Assembly: GCA_016297645.1 (NCBI GenBank) | Contig: JAEDGF010000019.1 | Span: forward strand, 1-32,820 | DNA from: Clostridiaceae bacterium | GTDB taxonomy: Bacteria > Bacillota > Clostridia > Oscillospirales > Acutalibacteraceae | Direction: 5' to 3' | DNA length: 32,820 nt | In this document: in pieces, positions 27,949 to 32,820 of the stretch | Layout of the letters: the number at the start of each line of letters is the position of its first letter | Numbering within the stretch: the stretch's first letter is position 1 | The notes under the pieces: generated by a model | What the model was told of the DNA's origin: nothing | Databases searched by the model: none | Seen by the model: only the letters and a program-made list of their open reading frames with translations | Translations under genes and position numbers: made by a program

Positions 27949-30456
27949 TTATATATCCGCGCCGGATCTGTCGACTCCGAGCACTCCGTTTATCTTGCCG
28001 AGCTTCGCCATAACGCTTTTAAGATGCTCAACGCTGTTCGCGTTTATCGTCAGATTTATGAGCATTCTGCCGTCCTTTGTTTCACGCGTGTTTATACTCT
28101 GCACCGCGACATGAATGGAGTTGAGCGTGCCGAATATCTCGTTCATTATGCCCTTTGCGCTAAGGCAGGTGAGCAGGAGCGACGCATTGAAATCGCTTTT
28201 CGCGACCGAGTTCCAAAAAACTCTTATCCACCTGTTCGGCTCGGCGCTGCTCGCAACATCCTTCGGTACATTGGGGCAGTCGCGCTTGTGAACCGAAACG
28301 CCGTGGCCGCGCGTGATAAAGCCTATAATATCGTCGCCCGGAATGGGGTTGCAGCAGCGCGACAGCTTTACAAGGCAGTTGCCGATCCCCTCAACGACTA
28401 CGCCCTCGCTGCTGACGGTCTTCGGCGCTTTTGCGAGCTTCGGCGCGCTCTCGTCGGGGACGGCGGTAAACTTCGTGTACTCGTCCTTTATCATGGGCAT
28501 GATCTTCGAGAGGATTATGCCGCCGTAGCCCAGTGCCGCGAAAAAGTCGTCGACGGAGGGGAGCTTCTGCTTTTCGGTGATTATCGAGAGGAATTCCGCT
28601 TCCTTTTCTCCCGTGAGAGCTATTCCGTTGCGGCGCAGCTCGCGCTCGTACTCGGCTTTGCCCTCGGCAATGTTTTCCTCGCGGCGTTCCTTTTTGAACC
28701 ATGTGCGAATTTTTGTCCGCGCTTCGTTTGTGGTGACTATTTTCAGCCAGTCGCGCGACGGTCCTTTGCCCTGCTGCTGAGAGGTGAGGACCTCTACAAT
28801 TTCGCCGTTTTGTACCTTGTAGTCGAGCGGCACTATGCGCTTGTCGACCTTCGCGCCGACCATCTTGTTGCCGACGGCGGAGTGAATGGCGTAGGCAAAA
28901 TCTATTACTGTCGCCCCGAGCGGCAGACAGATAACATCACCCTTCGGTGTAAAAACAAACACTTCATCACTCGAAAAATCGCTTTTAAGGGTGTAGAGGA
29001 GGTCGGAGGTCTGCCCCAATTCGCTCTGCGTTTGCAGCAGATCGCGCACCCAGCCGAGTCCCTTTTCGATACGCTTGTTTGAGTCGGGGTCGGTGTAGCC
29101 GAGCTTATATTTCCAGTGCGCCGCAACGCCGAACTCAGCCGTGCGGTGCATGGTGTGCGTTCTTATCTGCACCTCGAACGGAACGCCCTCTTTGCCGATA
29201 AGCGTTGTGTGAAGCGACTGGTACATATTGGGCTTAGGGGTCGAGATATAGTCCTTGAAGCGCCCCTGAATCGGCTTGAACATATCATGAATAACGCCGA
29301 GGCAGTTGTAGCAGTCGCTGACCGTGTCAACTATAAGGCGGACGGCGTAAATGTCGTATATCTCCTCAAAGGACTTTCCCTTCATGTACATCTTGCGGTA
29401 GATACCGTGGACGGATTTTATTCGTCCCTCGATGACCGCGTCGCCGACTACGTCTTTTATTCTCGCGGCGATTTTAGCTTTTATATTGTCGAGAAACTCC
29501 TTGCGCTGCGGCTCCTGCTCGGCAAGCGCCTTTTCTATCTCACCGTACGCGATGGGGTCGAGGTAGCTTATCGCGAGATCCTCCAACTCCTCTTTTACGG
29601 GACGGATACCGAGACGGTTTGCAATGGGCGCATAAATTTCGATTGTTTCGCGCGCCGTGTCGCGGCGTTTCTGTTCGGGGACATATTTAAGAGTACGCAT
29701 ATTGTGGAGTCTATCAGCGAGTTTAATGATAATTACGCGGATATCCTCACACATGGCAAGCAGCAGCTTTCTGAGGTTTTCCGCCTGCTGTTCCTCCTTG
29801 CTGGCAAGCGGAACCTTGCCGAGCTTTGTAACGCCGTCCACAAGCAGAGCGACGCTTGCGCCGAAGTTCTTTTTTATATCGTCGCCGGTGACGGGGGTGT
29901 CCTCTACCGTGTCGTGCAGAAGAGCCGCTTCAACGCTCTGCGCGTCCATGCCGAAGCCTATGAGAATATCGGCAACGGCAACGGGATGGATTATATACGC
30001 TTCTCCCGATTTGCGGCGCTGCTCCCTGTGGGCAGCATATGCAAAATCGTATGCGCGCCTGATGGCGGCTGCATCCTCGGGGGAAAAGGCTTTTGCGACC
30101 TTTTCCTCTATGGGCTTATAGAAGCTGTTTCTGCGCTCGTTCTCTTTTTCGGCTTCGTCCGCTTCCGACGGGGCAAGCGCATTCGCGCCGTCCGACACCT
30201 TTTCGGCTGACTCATGCGCGTTTGTACCCGTCTTTTTTGACGGCTTCTGTGCGTCCGTATTTACGGGATCTGCCGTATTCGTACCGTCCGGGATTTTCCC
30301 GGCTTCCGGCTGTTTGTCCGATTTTGCCGCCGCTTCGTCCGCCTTCGGAGCCTGTGAAGCCGCCGGCCCGGCTGATGCCGTCAGCGCCTGTGTCGTTATT
30401 TCCGTGAGCTTCGCTTTTTTCTGTTCCGGCTCTTTGAATTCTGTATTTTCTTTCAT
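27949..30456 (-). CDS. relA: Bifunctional (p)ppGpp synthetase/hydrolase RelA/SpoT
   Basis: This 835-residue enzyme makes and degrades the alarmone (p)ppGpp. After a low-complexity extension (about 1-108, rich in Ala, Lys, Glu, Pro) comes the HD hydrolase domain (HPVAVA from 157, H181-D182), the synthetase domain (GRIKSVHGIYRKM from 344; RFKD at 399-402), TGS (about 497-560), the CC/zinc-finger region (RCCNPIPGD from 700, RDC ending 727) and an ACT domain (about 750-830). The RxKD motif indicates a bifunctional Rel rather than a synthetase-only RelA. The N-terminal extension is unusual for the family. ATG 30456 has GGAGGTG 6 bases upstream. It starts 16 bp after recJ, an order known from Firmicutes, but apt, often between them, is missing. 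Confidence 0.96.
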   Translation of the reverse strand: MKENTEFKEPEQKKAKLTEITTQALTASAGPAASQAPKADEAAAKSDKQPEAGKIPDGTNTADPVNTDAQKPSKKTGTNAHESAEKVSDGANALAPSEADEAEKENERRNSFYKPIEEKVAKAFSPEDAAAIRRAYDFAYAAHREQRRKSGEAYIIHPVAVADILIGFGMDAQSVEAALLHDTVEDTPVTGDDIKKNFGASVALLVDGVTKLGKVPLASKEEQQAENLRKLLLAMCEDIRVIIIKLADRLHNMRTLKYVPEQKRRDTARETIEIYAPIANRLGIRPVKEELEDLAISYLDPIAYGEIEKALAEQEPQRKEFLDNIKAKIAARIKDVVGDAVIEGRIKSVHGIYRKMYMKGKSFEEIYDIYAVRLIVDTVSDCYNCLGVIHDMFKPIQGRFKDYISTPKPNMYQSLHTTLIGKEGVPFEVQIRTHTMHRTAEFGVAAHWKYKLGYTDPDSNKRIEKGLGWVRDLLQTQSELGQTSDLLYTLKSDFSSDEVFVFTPKGDVICLPLGATVIDFAYAIHSAVGNKMVGAKVDKRIVPLDYKVQNGEIVEVLTSQQQGKGPSRDWLKIVTTNEARTKIRTWFKKERREENIAEGKAEYERELRRNGIALTGEKEAEFLSIITEKQKLPSVDDFFAALGYGGIILSKIMPMIKDEYTKFTAVPDESAPKLAKAPKTVSSEGVVVEGIGNCLVKLSRCCNPIPGDDIIGFITRGHGVSVHKRDCPNVPKDVASSAEPNRWIRVFWNSVAKSDFNASLLLTCLSAKGIMNEIFGTLNSIHVAVQSINTRETKDGRMLINLTINANSVEHLKSVMAKLGKINGVLGVDRSGADI

Positions 30457-30472
30457 TTGCGGCACCTCCGTT

Positions 30473-32515
30473 TCATTTATTATCTCCGTACCCCACGCGG
30501 CGCAAAAGGGCGCTCTGCGTAAGGTCTGCTTTTTTGTCCGTCTTTACGGTATTAAGCCCCTCCGGGGCCTGCTTTATAAGTCCCTCCGCACACAAGGCGG
30601 CAACGCAAAGCCTTGCTTTTCCGGCGTTTTCGGGGGGAAAGCCCGTTCTCACCGCGAGCATTTCGTCCGATATGTCTACCGGCTCATGCTCCCTTATGTA
30701 CTTATATATCTTCGCGATGAACGCCCTGTCGGGACAGAGCATCGCTTTTTTATCGTCTGAAATATCCTCGCCGCGCCTTACACAGTCGGCTGCGTCAAGT
30801 CCGCCGAAAACCGCGTCATCGTCCGCACCGGCGGGACGCATATCCTTTATATGCACGGCAAGCGAAACCTTACCTCTGAATTCGTTCAGCTCCGTTTTCA
30901 CTGCGATATCGACCGTATCGCCCTTCATAAACGGGAAACTCTGCTCGGTCACGCCGAACCATATCGCGTCCACCGCTGCGGTATCACGGACGAGAGTAAC
31001 ACGCAGGTGCTTGCCGCCGCCCACGGGCTTTACCGCCGCGACCGTCATCTGAAACAGTCCGAACACGGGGACCGGATTCTGTGCCCCGAACGGTTCGAGA
31101 ACCGCGAGAGAGTCCGTTATTTCGGTGGAGAGATTTGCCGGGTTCAGTCGGCAATCTATCGACAGCACCGGGTACACCGCGCCCGTAAGAAGCGCGAAAT
31201 CGTTTATCTTCCGGCGGAATTTCTCGATGTTTTCGCGCTCTATCGAAAAGCCTGCCGCAAGGGTGTGCCCGCCGAACTGAACAAGAAGATCCGCGCACGC
31301 GCTGAGTGCGGAGAACATCGAAAAGCCATCCACGCTCCGGCACGAGCCTCTGCAAACGCCCTGTTCGGGAACGGTTATGACTATCGCGGGCTTTGAATAT
31401 TTGTCCATGAGCCGCGCTGCCGCAATGCCGACAACGCCCGGGTGAAAGCCCTCCCCGGGAACGACCAGAACCCTGTCGAGAAGTCTTTCGGGGTGTTCCG
31501 CAAAATATCTTTCGGCAGCTTCGGCTATATCCGCTTCCGTCTGCTGGCGCTGTGCGTTGAGCCGCGAAAGCTCCTCCGCCAACTTCGCACCCTCCTCGGG
31601 ATCGTCCGTCATAAGAAGTCTGAGAGCGGCTGCCGCGTCATCCATTCTGCCTGCCGCATTTATGCGCGGCGCGACCGTAAACGCGACGGTTGTGGAGGAA
31701 ATTTCTCTGCCGCCGGCATTCGCGACTTCAAAAAGCGCCGCAAGCCCGGGGCGCGATGTGTTGGCAAGCTGCTTCAAACCGAGCGAAACTATCGTCCTGT
31801 TTTCGCCGGACAATTCGACTATGTCCGCAATCGTCCCTATCGCCGCAAGCTCGCCGAGTTCTCCGAGAACCGTTTCGGTGTCGCCGTTTTCGAGCGCGGC
31901 GCACAGCTTCAAGGCAACGCCCACACCGGCAAGCTCCTTGAAAACACTCTTGTCGTCCTCGCGGTGGGGATCGACTACCGCTTCCGCGTCGGGCAGCACC
32001 GCGCCTGCCTTGTGGTGGTCGGTAATTACGAGCGACACGCCGTTTTCTTTAAGCAGCCGCGCCTCCTCGACCGCCGAAATGCCGTTATCGACGGTTATAA
32101 CAAGCGAATAACCCTCCGCGATTATATTTTTTACACCGGTTTCCGACAGTCCGTAGCCCTCGATTATTCGTGAGGGAATGTAATAATGCACATCCGCCCC
32201 GATCGCTTCGAGGTACGAACACAAAAGTGCGGTCGCCGTCACGCCGTCGCAGTCGTAGTCGCCGTAGACGAGTATCTTTTCGCCGTTGTCCACGGCTTTT
32301 CGCACACGGGCGGCGGCTTTGTCCATGTCCTTAATGTCAAACGGGGACGCAAGCGGCGCTTCCTCGCAGAAAACAAAGTCGCGGATCTTCTCAGCGGTGT
32401 CGTATCCGCGCGACAAAAGCAGCAAAACGGCAAACTCGTCCACACCCGACTCCCGCGCGAGAGCGAGCGCCTTCGTCTTATTGTAGGGAACAACTCTCCA
32501 TGCCCGTCTGTTCAA
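30473..32515 (-). CDS. recJ: Single-stranded-DNA-specific exonuclease RecJ
   Basis: This 680-residue 5'-3' exonuclease acts in recombination and repair. DHH-family motifs are visible: DYDCDG (about 86-91), VTVDNG-type Asp motif (about 140), ITDHHKAG (about 163-170), a later RINAAGRMDDA, and the DHHA1 motif FGGHTLAAGF (about 415-424). An OB-fold region follows and an extra C-terminal helical part of about 120 residues (winged-helix-like) completes it. The start is TTG at 32515 with a weak ribosome binding site (ACGGGG), after a promoter at 32577-32605. No better in-frame start is visible without losing the conserved N-terminus. It is the first gene of the operon with relA. Confidence 0.95.
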   Translation of the reverse strand: MNRRAWRVVPYNKTKALALARESGVDEFAVLLLLSRGYDTAEKIRDFVFCEEAPLASPFDIKDMDKAAARVRKAVDNGEKILVYGDYDCDGVTATALLCSYLEAIGADVHYYIPSRIIEGYGLSETGVKNIIAEGYSLVITVDNGISAVEEARLLKENGVSLVITDHHKAGAVLPDAEAVVDPHREDDKSVFKELAGVGVALKLCAALENGDTETVLGELGELAAIGTIADIVELSGENRTIVSLGLKQLANTSRPGLAALFEVANAGGREISSTTVAFTVAPRINAAGRMDDAAAALRLLMTDDPEEGAKLAEELSRLNAQRQQTEADIAEAAERYFAEHPERLLDRVLVVPGEGFHPGVVGIAAARLMDKYSKPAIVITVPEQGVCRGSCRSVDGFSMFSALSACADLLVQFGGHTLAAGFSIERENIEKFRRKINDFALLTGAVYPVLSIDCRLNPANLSTEITDSLAVLEPFGAQNPVPVFGLFQMTVAAVKPVGGGKHLRVTLVRDTAAVDAIWFGVTEQSFPFMKGDTVDIAVKTELNEFRGKVSLAVHIKDMRPAGADDDAVFGGLDAADCVRRGEDISDDKKAMLCPDRAFIAKIYKYIREHEPVDISDEMLAVRTGFPPENAGKARLCVAALCAEGLIKQAPEGLNTVKTDKKADLTQSALLRRVGYGDNK

Positions 32516-32576
32516 AGAAAAGACCCCGTTTCAATGCACCGATTTCAAAAAACGGCGCAATAATATATAATAAATC

Positions 32577-32605
32577 ATTATATCATTGCGCGTGCGCGAT
32601 TGCAA
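32577..32605 (-). promoter_or_regulatory. Promoter of the recJ-relA operon
   Basis: TTGCAA (32605-32600), 17 bases, TATAAT (32582-32577). RNA should start near 32570, leaving about 55 bases before recJ. I see no gene between 32606 and the right end. Confidence 0.75.
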
Positions 32606-32691
32606 GCAAATTAAAAACTCTCCCACACCCATCCGAAAATCCGCATATCCGCAGCAGAAAAAAGCGTCCGAAGAAGAAATTCAATACCTGA

Positions 32692-32820
32692 CAATTATGA
32701 AATTCCAAACAAAATGTAACTATTATATGCATTATATTATGGCATAAAAATTGGCAAATTTTAGGTATCGCAATTTAACCGACAGCCTGACCGCCTGATA
32801 CCGTAAAAAGTTGGCAGCAA
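32692..32820. repeat. Dispersed intergenic repeat at right edge
   Basis: 32692-32726 (AATTATGAAATTCCAAAC...) matches 10655-10689 in direct orientation. 32781-32810 (GACAGCCTGA...TACCGTAAAAA) matches, inverted, the sequence just after the nrdD terminator (10605-10618) with an 8-base insertion CCGCCTGA. The copy is cut off by the window end. Confidence 0.65.

Noticed and set aside
1..32820. CRISPR array, prophage or integrative element
   Set aside because: No regularly spaced direct repeats with unique spacers, no integrase, no structural phage genes and no transposase were seen; the only mobile signature is the small MITE-like element and its relatives.

Overview
This window looks like a chromosomal segment of an anaerobic, Gram-positive member of the Clostridia, most likely an uncultured gut Oscillospirales-type bacterium. 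That is an inference from gene content: an oxygen-sensitive class III ribonucleotide reductase, an anaerobic sulfatase maturase, a lipoprotein-type MetQ, sigma-A-like promoters (TTGACA-17-TATAAT), purine-rich ribosome binding sites, secreted proteins with a C-terminal amphipathic tail, and a surface-type protein built from CxxC repeats. Base composition is about half GC by eye, with AT-rich islands near 11.6-13.1 kb and 14.1-14.5 kb. I see no phage, plasmid or CRISPR signature.

Left part (1-7.7 kb, minus strand). A methionine ABC transporter operon, metQ-metN-metI, runs leftward and ends with a radical-SAM RNR-activase-like gene. Upstream of metQ is the most interesting element of the window: a strong promoter, a 33-codon reading frame with a good ribosome binding site and a Met-Cys-Met-Cys-Met-Met run, a canonical intrinsic terminator, and an alternative helix that would destroy that terminator. 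The 5' arm of the alternative helix is exactly the six codons after the Met/Cys run. This has every part of a ribosome-mediated transcription attenuator sensing Met and/or Cys supply, in a position where relatives usually carry an S-box riboswitch or a T-box. Next come a small membrane protein and a translationally coupled sulfatase/anSME pair.

Middle (7.7-15.1 kb). nrdD (plus strand) encodes an anaerobic RNR fused to a C-terminal glutaredoxin-like domain. A membrane-anchored CxxC-repeat protein, a small membrane protein and an XRE-type regulator follow. Two leftward promoters here share a 17-bp operator-like motif at identical spacing, one of them overlapping the -10 box of the regulator gene. 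The intergenic DNA holds a 261-bp MITE-like element with 34-bp terminal inverted repeats, plus related dispersed repeats.

15.1-21.9 kb. Two paralogous metallophosphoesterases (one without a signal peptide, one secreted), a YjdF-like membrane protein, a secreted alpha/beta hydrolase, a small HExxH membrane protein and a DUF4143-type ATPase.

Right part (22.0-32.5 kb, minus strand). A tightly packed run recJ - relA/spoT - three successive SPFH (HflK/HflC-like) genes - a P1B-type metal ATPase, with 12-51 bp gaps, a promoter upstream of recJ and a terminator after the ATPase. It links DNA repair, (p)ppGpp metabolism, membrane-microdomain or protease control and metal export in one transcription unit. 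The right edge carries another copy of the dispersed repeats.
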